64,000 nucleotides of DNA from Psychrobacillus insolitus (GCF_003254155.1 NZ_QKZI01000001.1:496001-560000); one strand, 5' to 3'; shown: positions 16,866 to 26,230, counted from the first letter of the stretch. Notes: generated by a model from the letters alone, not told the origin. Numbers and translations: made by a program.

Positions 16866-18437
16866 TTATTCTTTGATGCTCTCATAATACAAATCGATTT
16901 CAGAGAATGGAGCTAACTTATAATCTACATAAAGTAATTTACCATTTTCAAAGTCAACATCAATCTTCTTAAATAATGTTAACAGTAATGTCCTTAATTC
17001 CGGGTTTTGAAGATTGTTTAGCTTTAATAATGTGAAAATCTGGTTAGAGTGAAATCCATCAGTTAGCAAATTTATATGTTCAATGAAAGTGTTGGCTTTA
17101 AATATTTCTCTATTTAACTTTGATTTACTAATTGAAAGTATAAAGTCCCAGTCACTATTTTGATTTACTTTTTCAGGATCATTAATTAAAAATTCTTCAT
17201 TTAAAGTGATTTCCTGAAGCTGGTTTTTAATTGAATTTCGGTGTTCTTCGATCTTAGATTTCCCTTTAGTCATGAGCTTTGCTAGAGTATGTTCCAAGTT
17301 TTCCAACATGACATACCATTTTGAAGATAGTTCCTTTAGAATCTCGTTATGGATTTCATCCAAGATTAACTTTTTTTTGCAAGAAGGACATCGATAGACT
17401 AAATAACTGTGCTTCGAATTTTTTGGAGTTTCATTCTTTGAAACTAAAGATTGATTACACTTTTGGCAGTGAAGTAGCCCTCTTAGTAAAAAGGGAGAGC
17501 TGTTATTTTTTCCGTTTCTTTTATGAAGCTCTATGGTTTGATGTGTAATGTTCCATAAGTGAACACTAATTATTGGTTCATGGTGATTAAAGATGAGATC
17601 ATATTCACCACGTTGTTTTTTTCGACTAGTATTACGACTTACCCGAATGTTCCAAGATAGATGACCTAGATACTGATCATTATCCAAAATATAATCTATC
17701 GTACCGCTGCTCCATACTTTGCCTTCAGGTGAGGTAATACCTGCTTCGTTTAATAAGTTCGCAATACTTTGTTGGCTATGCCCCCAGGAAGAAAGGTGAA
17801 AAATGAATAAAACAATTCTTGCTGAATCAGGATGAAGAATTTGTTCTCCCTTAATGTTATTTGGATTTTCATCTGTTTCAGCTAGATATGGGAAATGTAG
17901 CTTGTATCCAAATGGTATTTTAGAACCGGGACGATCTTTTTTGGATAATGCGTTTTTTTGACCGTCTTTTGCACGCCTTGATTTTGCAACAGATTCACTA
18001 GCAGCAGTGGCAAATTTAATAATAGATTCTACTTTATAAGGGTCCCATTCACCGAAAGTGCAAGTAGAGAAAAACTTCATATATGGCTTATCTCTTTTTA
18101 TAACATCATGAATAAATAAAGTGAAATCATAAAATTGCCTAGAGACACGTGATTCCTCATAGAAAAATATTGCTTCAATATTTAAGTCTTCTGAAAGTGC
18201 GGCCTCCAATAAATCAGTCATTGCCTTTCTACTGGTTACAACTTGATGATAGGCACTATTTGCATCATCAATAAAGACTTCAACAATGTTGAAGCCCTCA
18301 CTTGTTGCGCGTAATCGTATTTCTTCTGATTGTGTCTCGATAGAAGCGTTATGTTTTTGTTTAATGTCTGACCGTCTTGCAATGCCTATTGCATTTTTTG
18401 AAAAATTATCAACTAATAAAGACATCTTGCTGTTCAT
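16866..18437 (-). CDS. large serine recombinase (second of pair)
   Basis: The frame can extend upstream, but ATG 18437 (or ATG 18425) fits better because it limits overlap with the preceding recombinase to about 29 bp. About 523 residues. The N-terminal resolvase domain holds the nucleophile in IGIARRSDIKQKHNASIETQ and FYEESRVSRQFYDF in place of the usual DRLSR block. A recombinase domain follows (GSKIPFGYKLHFP, then LNEAGITSPEGKVWSSGTI). Next come a zinc ribbon (LHCQKCNQSLVS with YRCPSCKKKL) and a coiled-coil-like helical region. Large serine recombinases integrate or excise mobile DNA without tRNA targets. It probably acts together with its overlapping partner. Confidence 0.85.
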   Translation of the reverse strand: MNSKMSLLVDNFSKNAIGIARRSDIKQKHNASIETQSEEIRLRATSEGFNIVEVFIDDANSAYHQVVTSRKAMTDLLEAALSEDLNIEAIFFYEESRVSRQFYDFTLFIHDVIKRDKPYMKFFSTCTFGEWDPYKVESIIKFATAASESVAKSRRAKDGQKNALSKKDRPGSKIPFGYKLHFPYLAETDENPNNIKGEQILHPDSARIVLFIFHLSSWGHSQQSIANLLNEAGITSPEGKVWSSGTIDYILDNDQYLGHLSWNIRVSRNTSRKKQRGEYDLIFNHHEPIISVHLWNITHQTIELHKRNGKNNSSPFLLRGLLHCQKCNQSLVSKNETPKNSKHSYLVYRCPSCKKKLILDEIHNEILKELSSKWYVMLENLEHTLAKLMTKGKSKIEEHRNSIKNQLQEITLNEEFLINDPEKVNQNSDWDFILSISKSKLNREIFKANTFIEHINLLTDGFHSNQIFTLLKLNNLQNPELRTLLLTLFKKIDVDFENGKLLYVDYKLAPFSEIDLYYESIKE

Positions 18438-19842
18438 TCCCTTCTTCAAAAAAATCATTGAAATAATAGTGTAAAAGTACATAATCGTCGTTAATTTGAA
18501 TACTTGAAATTAATAAATCAGCTAAATCAAAATAATCTTTCTCAGTTAAATTTGCTAGTTTAGAAGTTACTATCTCAGTAAGGGTATTTACTTCTACTTT
18601 TAAGTTTTGAAGGGAAGTAATTGTGTTCTCTAATTTGCTCAACGTCTCTTTTATATGTTCAATTTGGTTCATAGCTCTTTTTACAGTTAAAGAATTATCG
18701 ATTGGTTTATGATGCTGAGAAAATTTAATACATAATGTTTCAAGTTGTGAGTACTTTTCATCAAAATCTTTACTACAACACTGTATTTGGTTATTAATTG
18801 CTTTTTGTGTAATTGTTTTGATAGATTCGAATTTAATTTTACTTAGTGTTAGTTTTAGAGATTGGATGATTGTTTCATGCAATTCTGTAACACTAATAGA
18901 GTGCTTTTTGTGTTTGGAGCAATAGTAAGTTCCTGATTCTCCGATATTTCCTTTTTTGAATTTTAATACATTTTGACATTTTCCGCAGAGGGGAATGATA
19001 AGTGCTAATTTTTGTGATAACGAAATTCCATCATTAATTCCATATTCAAATTCATCTAGTTTAACTTGGACATTTTTGAAAAGTTCGAGAGGTATAATAG
19101 GTTCAACGTGAGATAGTTTGTGATATGTTCTATCTGGTCCTTCATAATGAGCAGCAAAGAAGGGGGTGCGGAGAATATCAATCACTCTAAACTCATTTCT
19201 ATCCAGTAAAGCTCGATATTCCATAAGCACTTCAAAAACTTGTTCTCGACTTTTAACCTCAGCAAATTCTGTAAATAAATTTAGCAACTCATCTTTATTC
19301 TTAGGATCTGGTGTATAGAAACGTTGCGACTGCCCATTTTCATGTTTGATTACTTCTTTTTTAAATCCAATTAAAGATGAAGGATTTCTCTTTCTAGCAT
19401 CAGATAAGCGAGTTGAAATTCTTCTTCCTTCAAATTGAGCCGATAAGCCATACCAAGTCTCTAGAAACAAATCTCTAGAAAATGCTGGTGCATCTGTAGC
19501 AGTAAAAATAACTTCTACTTTATGTTCATAGAAAATTTTCACAATATAAATATATTCGTATACATTTCTTGCAAGTCGATCCCGTTCATACACAATAATT
19601 TTATTAATACGCCCCTGTTTAACTAGTTTAATCATTCTCATTAGAGCAGGTCTATCATCCATTGTAAGTTTTGTTGCTGACACATCAAAATCAGTGAAAG
19701 TCAAAATCTCATCGGAGGGAATATCTATTAAAAACTGCGCGTTTGAGCTAGTTTGTAACTCAAAGTCTTGTCCTCCTGAACTGGTTCGTTTATACTCCGC
19801 TTTAAGTTGTCTGGAAATTTTATTTTTCATATATTTCTTCAC
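18409..19842 (-). CDS. large serine recombinase (first of pair)
   Basis: GTG start with AAGGAG upstream; 477 residues. The catalytic N-terminal domain includes KAEYKRTSSGGQDFELQTSS (nucleophilic Ser near residue 21) and IIVYERDRLARNVYEY, the equivalent of the DRLxR motif. The recombinase domain ends with DILRTPFFAAHYEGP. A zinc ribbon (PLCGKCQNVLKF with YYCSKHKKH) and a coiled coil follow. It overlaps the downstream recombinase and follows a 56-codon gene after 14 bp. Paired large serine recombinases occur in SCC elements (CcrA/CcrB) and other Firmicute transposons, but the sequences here do not look like Ccr. Confidence 0.85.
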   Translation of the reverse strand: MKKYMKNKISRQLKAEYKRTSSGGQDFELQTSSNAQFLIDIPSDEILTFTDFDVSATKLTMDDRPALMRMIKLVKQGRINKIIVYERDRLARNVYEYIYIVKIFYEHKVEVIFTATDAPAFSRDLFLETWYGLSAQFEGRRISTRLSDARKRNPSSLIGFKKEVIKHENGQSQRFYTPDPKNKDELLNLFTEFAEVKSREQVFEVLMEYRALLDRNEFRVIDILRTPFFAAHYEGPDRTYHKLSHVEPIIPLELFKNVQVKLDEFEYGINDGISLSQKLALIIPLCGKCQNVLKFKKGNIGESGTYYCSKHKKHSISVTELHETIIQSLKLTLSKIKFESIKTITQKAINNQIQCCSKDFDEKYSQLETLCIKFSQHHKPIDNSLTVKRAMNQIEHIKETLSKLENTITSLQNLKVEVNTLTEIVTSKLANLTEKDYFDLADLLISSIQINDDYVLLHYYFNDFFEEGNEQQDVFIS

Positions 19843-19856
19843 CTTTGACTCCTTTT

Positions 19857-20027
19857 TTATTGTTTTTTAAATTCATCCAAAGAACCGGTTAAGAAAAGTC
19901 CAATTAAATGTGGATCCGAAGGCAATGACTCTATTATTAATTTTTCAATAGTCCGATATAACATGATTGCTGATTCCTCCGGTATTTCTTCAGAATAAGT
20001 AATGCTTATTATTTTAGGTTTCGTCAT
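19857..20027 (-). CDS. small protein of the recombinase operon (56 aa)
   Basis: CAGGAGG lies eight bases before the ATG, a strong site. The product starts MTKPKIISITYSEEIPEESA and contains the helix MLYRTIEKLIIESLP, then GLFLTGSLDEFKKQ. It is acidic and short, and sits directly before the two recombinases, so it may be an accessory or directionality factor. No family is recognised. Confidence 0.65.
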   Translation of the reverse strand: MTKPKIISITYSEEIPEESAIMLYRTIEKLIIESLPSDPHLIGLFLTGSLDEFKKQ

Positions 20028-20079
20028 TAGAATCCCTCCTGTTCATTTATGTAATCATTATGAACAAGAAGGATTATTT

Positions 20080-20244
20080 TTATTCTTTTTTGTTAGTAAA
20101 TTCAGAGTCTACTTTTTTAAATAAGTCTAATCCCAACTGTATTTCAACTTCCTTAACCGATGCAGAAGACTTCGATTTACGTTTAATTACAACCGATCGT
20201 GTAGTCCCACCTGGCAGATTAAGTTCTTGAATTATTTTGATCAA
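20080..20244 (-). CDS. small basic protein of the recombinase operon (54 aa)
   Basis: The best start is TTG 20244, because GAAGGGAG lies eight bases upstream. The product reads MIKIIQELNLPGGTTRSVVI, then a basic stretch KRKSKSSASVKE, then a short amphipathic helix. It overlaps the preceding tiny gene by 26 bp. A DNA- or recombinase-binding accessory role is plausible but unproven. Confidence 0.5.
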   Translation of the reverse strand: MIKIIQELNLPGGTTRSVVIKRKSKSSASVKEVEIQLGLDLFKKVDSEFTNKKE

Positions 20245-20380
20245 TTTGTATTCTCCCTTCAAACTGTATAAACAAGGATACAACCTCTTTTGAAATTCCA
20301 TGTTTTTCGCAAATCTCATAGATTCTTTTGAAATCAAGCTTTGTGTTTTGCGTATTTATGATTTCGTTTCTACTGGCCAT
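20219..20380 (-). CDS. small protein, first gene of the recombinase operon (53 aa)
   Basis: ATG is preceded by AGAAAGGA about ten bases upstream. The product starts MASRNEIINTQNTKLDFKRI and contains YEICEKHGISKEVVSLFIQF, which could form a small helix-turn-helix. It follows a hairpin leader that resembles the one before the island's excisionase-like gene. It may be a regulator or recombination directionality factor; this is inference. Confidence 0.5.
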   Translation of the reverse strand: MASRNEIINTQNTKLDFKRIYEICEKHGISKEVVSLFIQFEGRIQIDQNNSRT

Positions 20381-20430
20381 AAATGTCTTTTTTCCTTTCT
20401 CATTGATATAGTGGTGTAAATTTAAAGACA

Positions 20431-20494
20431 AAAAAGACCGCAGAACATGGTTATCCAAAGGGATAACATCATGTAACCGCGGTTTTCGCTTGTT
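20431..20494 (-). promoter_or_regulatory. hairpin leader of the recombinase operon
   Basis: Read on the minus strand: AACAAGCGAAAACCGC, then arms ACATG..GTTATCC / GGATAAC..CATGT, then TTCTGCGGTCTTTTTTG. The outer ACCGC / GCGGT closes the structure and a T-run follows, as in a terminator or attenuator. The same 5' and 3' blocks flank a different inner hairpin at 26597-26670. Confidence 0.65.
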
Positions 20495-20616
20495 GGTTAA
20501 TGTATTTTATTTGAATGAAACGGTTATTCGAAAATCATTATATATTGGGATTTTTGTCATTTTAATAGTAAATCATGATTTTTAGAAAAATATTATGATT
20601 GTATGATCTTGTTCTA

Positions 20617-21174
20617 CTAGAAAGAATGTAATACAGGGAGAAGGAAGAGGCATTCAATAAGCATTGATTCAGGATGTAAAGTTTTTGCGATTTCTGGAAA
20701 TATCACTTGCAAATTGTAGTCGGCTGTTGCACTTTTTCCGCTACAATAAGGACAAGGGTTGTGATCTATTAAATCTGAACATCCTTGTTTACCTTGCCAA
20801 TCATGCTTCTCACAATGGACATAGACATATTTATTCGAATATGGGGTAGTATATTCGGGAAATACATTTATTTCTGAATTTTTTAAATGATTCCAATATT
20901 TCGCTACTCTATCTGGTTTCTTAAACATGATACTTTTTTCAAAAGGAAGTTCATGACATACATTACATTTAGCAGAACCTTGATAAAGTGCTTTGTATAC
21001 TTGATTAGGTGTCTTTCTAAAACTACACGACCTACCCTCAAAGTGACAAATCCAATACGTCATGGATTTATTGTCCTTTGTAGTTACATCACTAAACTCC
21101 AAATTAAGTAAATTCTTATTTTTTTGTTTATCCCACATTAAACTCATAAGTTCTTTGTTATTTTTCTTATCCAT
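20617..21174 (-). CDS. treble-clef zinc-ribbon protein (DUF4379-like), probably truncated
   Basis: The start was set at ATG 21174, with TTGGAGG upstream. The product shows the DUF4379 pattern: VAKYWNHLKNSEINVFPEYT, then YVYVHCEKHDWQGKQGCSDL, then NPCPYCSGKSATADYNLQV and FPEIAKTLHPES. Earlier Cys pairs (YWICHFEGRSC, KCNVCHELPF) form a first ribbon. Family proteins usually carry several such units in a row. This one ends after about two with an unrelated tail, so its 3' end was probably cut when the recombinase module arrived. The family is seen near nucleases and in phage or defence loci. Confidence 0.7.
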   Translation of the reverse strand: MDKKNNKELMSLMWDKQKNKNLLNLEFSDVTTKDNKSMTYWICHFEGRSCSFRKTPNQVYKALYQGSAKCNVCHELPFEKSIMFKKPDRVAKYWNHLKNSEINVFPEYTTPYSNKYVYVHCEKHDWQGKQGCSDLIDHNPCPYCSGKSATADYNLQVIFPEIAKTLHPESMLIECLFLLPVLHSF

Positions 21175-21429
21175 TATAATTACTACCTCCAAAAAATTAG
21201 ACTTGGAGGTAGTATCCTTCAATAATTATAAAACACACATGGAATTTATTAGTTTCCCCAATTACTATATTTTTTATACATAAAATTGTAAATTATTTTT
21301 AACTAAAATATTGATAATGTGGTAAAAACATATTCGTAAAAATAATGGTATAATATTCCTAATGAATACTTTAGATTTGGTAATTGTAGAAATAGTTACA
21401 TCAGAATCTTAATGTAAGGGGTATGTATA

Positions 21430-22032
21430 TTGAATTCAATGGACAAAGATGCACTTCTAAAACAATTAGCGGATTATGGTTACAGAATTGGCTTTGGAGC
21501 TAAGAAGCACTTTGCAACCTATGATATTGTCTCAAAAGTTCCAAGTGGAATATCATTAATAGGTTTATTTATTGGTGTAGGACAATTAGCTTATCCAAAT
21601 TATAACTATAGTACAATGATTTCGACCATTCTTATATTAGCAAGCATAATCGGACTTACAATGAATTCATACAATGCAGAAAAGGAAATATACAGTCAAA
21701 TTGGACAAGAGTTAACGCAATTATTTAACGAAGTACAAGCACTCTATTTCAAAGTAAGAAATTCATCAGAGCAGACATTTACAACAGAAGTACAACAATT
21801 GAATGAGATCCTTACAAAATATTACCAGATAAGTCGTAGCCAACAGATTTTTGGTGCTGACTGGTTTGCTCATTATAAATTCTTTTGGCAAATGGAGAAA
21901 AAATGGATTGAAGAACAAAGACCTTTTTCATTTTTGAGAGATATGATTCCGTTATCACTTGTTTTCTTCCTTGTGCTTGTTATACCGCTTGTTTTCTTTT
22001 CTTGGTATTTTATTTTTGAAAGGGGTGCATAA
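21430..22032 (+). CDS. SLATT-domain two-helix membrane effector (CBASS-type)
   Basis: TTG start with AAGGGG upstream; ATG 21439 is a possible alternative. In 200 residues, an N-terminal amphipathic part precedes a helix pair: KVPSGISLIGLFIGVGQLAY (about 37-56) and TMISTILILASIIGLTMNSY (about 62-81). The AEKEIYSQIGQELTQLFNEV helix follows, then a last membrane segment, LVFFLVLVIPLVFFSWYF. This layout matches SLATT proteins, proposed pore-forming effectors coupled to nucleotide second-messenger enzymes. The gene ends one base before a SMODS nucleotidyltransferase gene begins, the usual CBASS pairing. A TATAAT lies about 75 bp upstream. Confidence 0.8.
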   Translation: MNSMDKDALLKQLADYGYRIGFGAKKHFATYDIVSKVPSGISLIGLFIGVGQLAYPNYNYSTMISTILILASIIGLTMNSYNAEKEIYSQIGQELTQLFNEVQALYFKVRNSSEQTFTTEVQQLNEILTKYYQISRSQQIFGADWFAHYKFFWQMEKKWIEEQRPFSFLRDMIPLSLVFFLVLVIPLVFFSWYFIFERGA

Positions 22033-22033
22033 A

Positions 22034-23356
22034 ATGTTAAACGAAGTGTTTGAAAGTTTTGCTGATTCGTTACAGATTAGTAATATAGAAGACATTGATA
22101 CAAAATTTAAGTCCATAACAAAACGGTTAAATACGAGTTATTTTGGGACCAAAAGTGAAGAAGACCATGGTTATAAGGTCGGATCTTTAGGTAGAAATAC
22201 TGCCATAAAAGGTGTTAGTGACTTGGATATGCTGTTTGTCTTGCCCGATGAACTATATACAAAATACAATAATTATGAGGGAAATGGACAATCTGCTCTC
22301 CTTCAATCGGTTAAAACAGAAATAAAAAAGAGATATCCTAACACGATTGTAAGAGGGGATGGGCAAGTTGTTGTAGTTACATTTTTAAATTATGAAGTTG
22401 AGGTTTGCCCTGCGTTTGAAGAAAAAGATGGCAGTTATAAATATCCTGATACTAACAATGGCGGTAAGTGGAAAAGAACTGATCCCATGGTTGAAATTGG
22501 TGAAAGTGAGTATATGATTGAGCTTACGGACCATCATTTTAAATATGTCTGCCAGATGGTTCGAGCATGGAAAAATCATATTGGTTTTAAAATGGGTGGG
22601 CTTTTAGTAGATACTCTGGTACATAAGTTTTTTAAAAAACATCCAAAATATGAGTCTACAACGTTTAATGACTATTTATCCCTTTTAAAAGATTTATTTT
22701 CCTATCTGAAAGGATTGAATCCAGACCAAAAATATTGGAGTGCTTTAGGGAGTAAACAGCAAGTTTACAATAAAGACGGAGTATTTGTGTCAAAGGCGGA
22801 AGAAGCGTACTCCAAGATAAAAGATTTAACGGAAGAAAGTAAAGACCTTTACGACAAATTGCAGGAGCTTTTCGGAAAGGACTTTTCAATTCCCGAAACT
22901 GTACAGAAATCTGCAGAAAGTCGATTTGCTATGGCATCCTATACGGATAACCAAAAATTTATTGAAAATCTCTTCCCTGTAGACATTAGGTACAGCTTAA
23001 AAATTGATTGTGAAGTGAAGCAGAATGGTTTTAGGGAAATATTGTTGAGAACTTTAATCAAACAACGTAAACCCCTCCTTATTAATAAGGAACTTGCATT
23101 ATTCATTACAAAAAATGAATTAGCTGAAAAAGAACTAAGTTTTGATATCTATTGGAAAGTGAGAAATCGAGGGCAAGAAGCTATCAAGAGAAAGATGTTA
23201 AGGGGAGATATTGTAAAGGGTAAGGAAATCAAAATAGAACGAACATCGTTTAGAGGCGGTCATTATGTAGAATGCTATCTAATTCATAATGGAGTTTGCG
23301 TTGCGAGAGATAGTATTGATGTTCCAATAGCTATGGAGAGCTATACTCCGAGATGA
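22034..23356 (+). CDS. SMODS (CD-NTase) nucleotidyltransferase with AGS-C sensor domain
   Basis: ATG is preceded by GAAAGGGG inside the SLATT gene; 440 residues. The polymerase-beta-like core has KVGSLGRNTAIKGVSDLDML (about 48-67), giving the GS and DxD metal-binding residues. The third acidic position is supplied by EVEVCPAFEEK near residue 123. The C-terminal part, with SFDIYWKVRNRGQEAIKRK and HNGVCVARDSIDVPI, fits the AGS-C sensor domain. Such enzymes make cyclic oligonucleotides on phage infection and trigger the paired effector. No Cap2/Cap3 ancillary genes are present, so this is a minimal two-gene (type I-like) CBASS. A terminator follows 100 bp later. Confidence 0.88.
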   Translation: MLNEVFESFADSLQISNIEDIDTKFKSITKRLNTSYFGTKSEEDHGYKVGSLGRNTAIKGVSDLDMLFVLPDELYTKYNNYEGNGQSALLQSVKTEIKKRYPNTIVRGDGQVVVVTFLNYEVEVCPAFEEKDGSYKYPDTNNGGKWKRTDPMVEIGESEYMIELTDHHFKYVCQMVRAWKNHIGFKMGGLLVDTLVHKFFKKHPKYESTTFNDYLSLLKDLFSYLKGLNPDQKYWSALGSKQQVYNKDGVFVSKAEEAYSKIKDLTEESKDLYDKLQELFGKDFSIPETVQKSAESRFAMASYTDNQKFIENLFPVDIRYSLKIDCEVKQNGFREILLRTLIKQRKPLLINKELALFITKNELAEKELSFDIYWKVRNRGQEAIKRKMLRGDIVKGKEIKIERTSFRGGHYVECYLIHNGVCVARDSIDVPIAMESYTPR

Positions 23357-23464
23357 TAAGTATGTTAGCCAACATGGTACGTGAAGATTTCAGAATGTAA
23401 TTTGTAGAAGAAAATGAATTAACGGGTTACTATAGTCAAGGAAGAACCAGAAAGTTACTGTAAT

Positions 23465-23503
23465 AAAAAAGGTAAAGGAATTGTATCTCCTTTCCCTTTT
23501 TTT
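23465..23503 (+). terminator. rho-independent terminator of the CBASS operon
   Basis: AAAAAAGGTAAAGGA pairs imperfectly with TCCTTTCCCTTTTTTT. Confidence 0.8.
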
Positions 23504-23566
23504 AACGCTACTAAATAACATTTACATGGTATGACATAGTTTAATCCATTACCTTTAGATAGGAGT

Positions 23567-23586
23567 GGTGAACCGTATCATAAGTA
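23567..23586. repeat. 20-bp direct repeat, left border of the HD-ATPase cassette
   Basis: GGTGAACCGTATCATAAGTA is identical to 26285-26304 in the same orientation. The two copies enclose exactly one gene (23675-26149). Confidence 0.85.
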
Positions 23587-23674
23587 GCCTCAAACAAATC
23601 ATTTGAAGAAAAATTCTCAATTTCTTGAGGCTCAAATTTTGTTATAATATTAAAAAAAGAGTGGTGGGGTTGTT

Positions 23675-26149
23675 TTGTTTAGAGAAACTAAATTGATAAA
23701 AAAATTAGAAGAGAGAAACTCAAGGTTTTATTCTACTGTGTTGAATATTTATGAAGAGGTTGAATCATTATTGAATTCTCGAATACCACAAGTATTTCCT
23801 ACATACACGCAGCATGATGTGGCACATTCTACCAGAATTATAAAGCACATAGAAAAAATTCTCTTAGATATAGATGAGCTTAATGATTTAGAGATAACAT
23901 TAATAATATTATCTTCTTTATTACATGATATTGGGATGGCAGCAAATGAAGACGAAATAAAGAAAATTGAAGAAGGAAACTTAGTCTATAATAATTTAGA
24001 TTATAATAGCTTTTTGGAAATGTTTAATGGTAATAAAATTGAAGCGACTCAAGACTATTTAAGAAGAGTTCATGCGGAAAGGTCAGCCAATTTTATTAAA
24101 GAAAATTTTAAAAAAAAATTAGTGATACCAGGTATGACAAACAAGTCATATTCTGAAGTTTTGGCTTTGATATGTAAATCTCACACTGAAGATATAATGT
24201 GGGTTAAAAATAATCTAGAAAAAGAATATGTTATTGGGGAATTTAAAATAGTACCCCAATTTTATGCAGTATTATTAAGGCTAGGCGATATTTTAGATTT
24301 TGATGGGGCAAGGACTCCACGAAGATTATATAATGCTATAAGCCCATCTGGTTATAGTAAAGAAGAATGGGAACAACATTTTGACATTGATAATACAGAA
24401 AAAGTATTTGAAGATTCTAGAGGAAAAAAGTCAATCCATTTTTATGGTAAATGTTCAGAGCCAAAAATACATAGAAAAGTTTTAAGCTATCTAGATTGGG
24501 TTAATCAAGAAATAATAAATGCAATTGAAATAACTAAAGAATTTGATGAATTTCATAAAATAGAAATCCATCCTAAAGTAATAGATAACATTAAGTCTGA
24601 AGAATATTCGATTGTTGATTTAAAATTTCAAATGAATTATAAAAATACAATTGAATTTTTAATGGGAGAATCTTTATATGGAGATAAAAAAGTAGGACTA
24701 CGGGAATTGATTCAAAACTCCATAGATGCGTGCTTATTATTAAAAGAAATAAAATCTAGAAATAGTGAAAGTATCTATGAGGATTATCATCCCAAAATTC
24801 ACATTATTTTTGATGGAACAAACAATATAGTTAGAGTAAAAGATAATGGAATAGGTATGAGTATTTATTCATTAAAAAGATATTTTTTAGAGGTTGGTGC
24901 ATCATACTATAAGTCACAGGAGTTTTTATTAAGTGGATATAATTATGAATCTATCGGCAACTACGGTATAGGTTTCTTGGCGAGCTTTATGTTAAGTGAT
25001 TCATTAAAAGTTCGAACGAGAGATTATACAGATAATAAACTTTTAGAAGTTGATATTTTTAAAGATAATGAATATGTTTCAATTAAAGAACAAGAAAATA
25101 TTAACTTTCATGGTACAGAAATTATCTTAAACTATGACCAATTTTTTGATGTATTTGAAAGTGCATTAGAAGTTGAAAAGTATATTAAAGAAAATTATTT
25201 AATACAAGATTTTCAAATTATTATTGATGTTATAGATGGGGATAAAATTCAGGTCACAAATGATAAAAAAGAAAATAAACGAGAACTTAATTTGTCGAGA
25301 TACTTAGATGGTATAGACGTTACTTTAATTCCCCCTAATCCTTTAATGCCTAGTTTTATTGAACATTTATCGGAAATCAAACGGGAAGAGATTTCATACT
25401 GTTTCGATGGAATAAAGGTTATAGATGTAAAAGAATGTAATATCCCTCTAGGAAACTATTTATCTAATAATAAACTTAAAACGGTTTCTTTTATGGGTGT
25501 TGAGTCTTCAAGTGAATTATATGATATTATTGCACTAGAAGAATATATTGATGATGTAGAGGTTTATTATAGAGAAAAACATCATGATGAAGACATAACA
25601 ATAGCTATTTCACCAGGGATCGAAATAAAGAAATTTCCCACAACTCTAATTCAAACTGATGAAATAGTAAAGGGATTAAAATTTGAAGATTTAGAAGAAT
25701 TTGATGAGTTTTATCATGAAAATTCATCCGGTACGTTTTTTTATAGAAATGAATTAATATTCTTTGGAATTGAAGGACTAAATAAATACTTAGAAATTAA
25801 TTCATTCAGAAGTAAACCTAATACTACTGATTTTTTTGTAAGGAATGTTTTTGTCGAGAATTCGAATTTAATCTTTGATAATGGATTATATTTTGCAAAG
25901 AACAGGTTAAGGTTTGAGTTAAATATATCCAATAAACAAATTGTTCCTAATGTAGCAAGAAATGAATTGCTCAAATCAGATATTATGCTCTTAAGTAATT
26001 CTGTTCAGCAAGCATTATATTTACACATGTTAGATGAAATAAAGGACCCTATTGAAAAAATTATTTTTAAAGGATATATAAAAAAATATCATAATTATCA
26101 AAAAAGTTTATTAAAAGATGAATTTAAATCGATAATAAATAATTTATGA
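23675..26149 (+). CDS. HD hydrolase-Hsp90-like (GHKL) ATPase fusion protein
   Basis: TTG start with GGTGGGG six bases upstream; 824 residues. The N-terminal HD domain shows YTQHDVAHSTRIIKHIE, SSLLHDIGMA (HD at 84-85) and LRLGDILDFDGARTPRR. The GHKL ATPase follows, with N-box GLRELIQNSIDACL near 343-353, G1 VRVKDNGIGM near 390 and G2 IGNYGIGFLASFML near 430. About 350 residues of Hsp90-like middle region complete it. HD domains hydrolyse phosphate esters, including nucleotides; GHKL domains clamp on ATP. The fusion, its AT-rich codons and its place beside CBASS suggest a single-gene defence system. I cannot match it to a named one. Confidence 0.8.
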   Translation: MFRETKLIKKLEERNSRFYSTVLNIYEEVESLLNSRIPQVFPTYTQHDVAHSTRIIKHIEKILLDIDELNDLEITLIILSSLLHDIGMAANEDEIKKIEEGNLVYNNLDYNSFLEMFNGNKIEATQDYLRRVHAERSANFIKENFKKKLVIPGMTNKSYSEVLALICKSHTEDIMWVKNNLEKEYVIGEFKIVPQFYAVLLRLGDILDFDGARTPRRLYNAISPSGYSKEEWEQHFDIDNTEKVFEDSRGKKSIHFYGKCSEPKIHRKVLSYLDWVNQEIINAIEITKEFDEFHKIEIHPKVIDNIKSEEYSIVDLKFQMNYKNTIEFLMGESLYGDKKVGLRELIQNSIDACLLLKEIKSRNSESIYEDYHPKIHIIFDGTNNIVRVKDNGIGMSIYSLKRYFLEVGASYYKSQEFLLSGYNYESIGNYGIGFLASFMLSDSLKVRTRDYTDNKLLEVDIFKDNEYVSIKEQENINFHGTEIILNYDQFFDVFESALEVEKYIKENYLIQDFQIIIDVIDGDKIQVTNDKKENKRELNLSRYLDGIDVTLIPPNPLMPSFIEHLSEIKREEISYCFDGIKVIDVKECNIPLGNYLSNNKLKTVSFMGVESSSELYDIIALEEYIDDVEVYYREKHHDEDITIAISPGIEIKKFPTTLIQTDEIVKGLKFEDLEEFDEFYHENSSGTFFYRNELIFFGIEGLNKYLEINSFRSKPNTTDFFVRNVFVENSNLIFDNGLYFAKNRLRFELNISNKQIVPNVARNELLKSDIMLLSNSVQQALYLHMLDEIKDPIEKIIFKGYIKKYHNYQKSLLKDEFKSIINNL

Positions 26150-26167
26150 TTATAAGGTAATTGAAAG

Positions 26168-26230
26168 TCTATTCAATGCAAAGATTCCTCATTATGATTA
26201 ACCTTTGCATTAGAATAGATTTTTATTTTT
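26168..26230 (+). terminator. rho-independent terminator
   Basis: TCTATTC-AATGCAAAG pairs with CTTTGCATT-AGAATAGA, followed by TTTTTATTTTT. It ends the HD-ATPase transcript. Confidence 0.85.

Noticed and set aside
18286-18474. Plus-strand frames inside the recombinase genes (also 17321-17548)
   Set aside because: Antisense to the well-supported serine recombinase coding sequences.
16866-19842. SCC element with ccrA/ccrB
   Set aside because: Paired sizes are similar, but the sequences lack Ccr character and no rlmH-type attachment site or mec-like cargo is seen.
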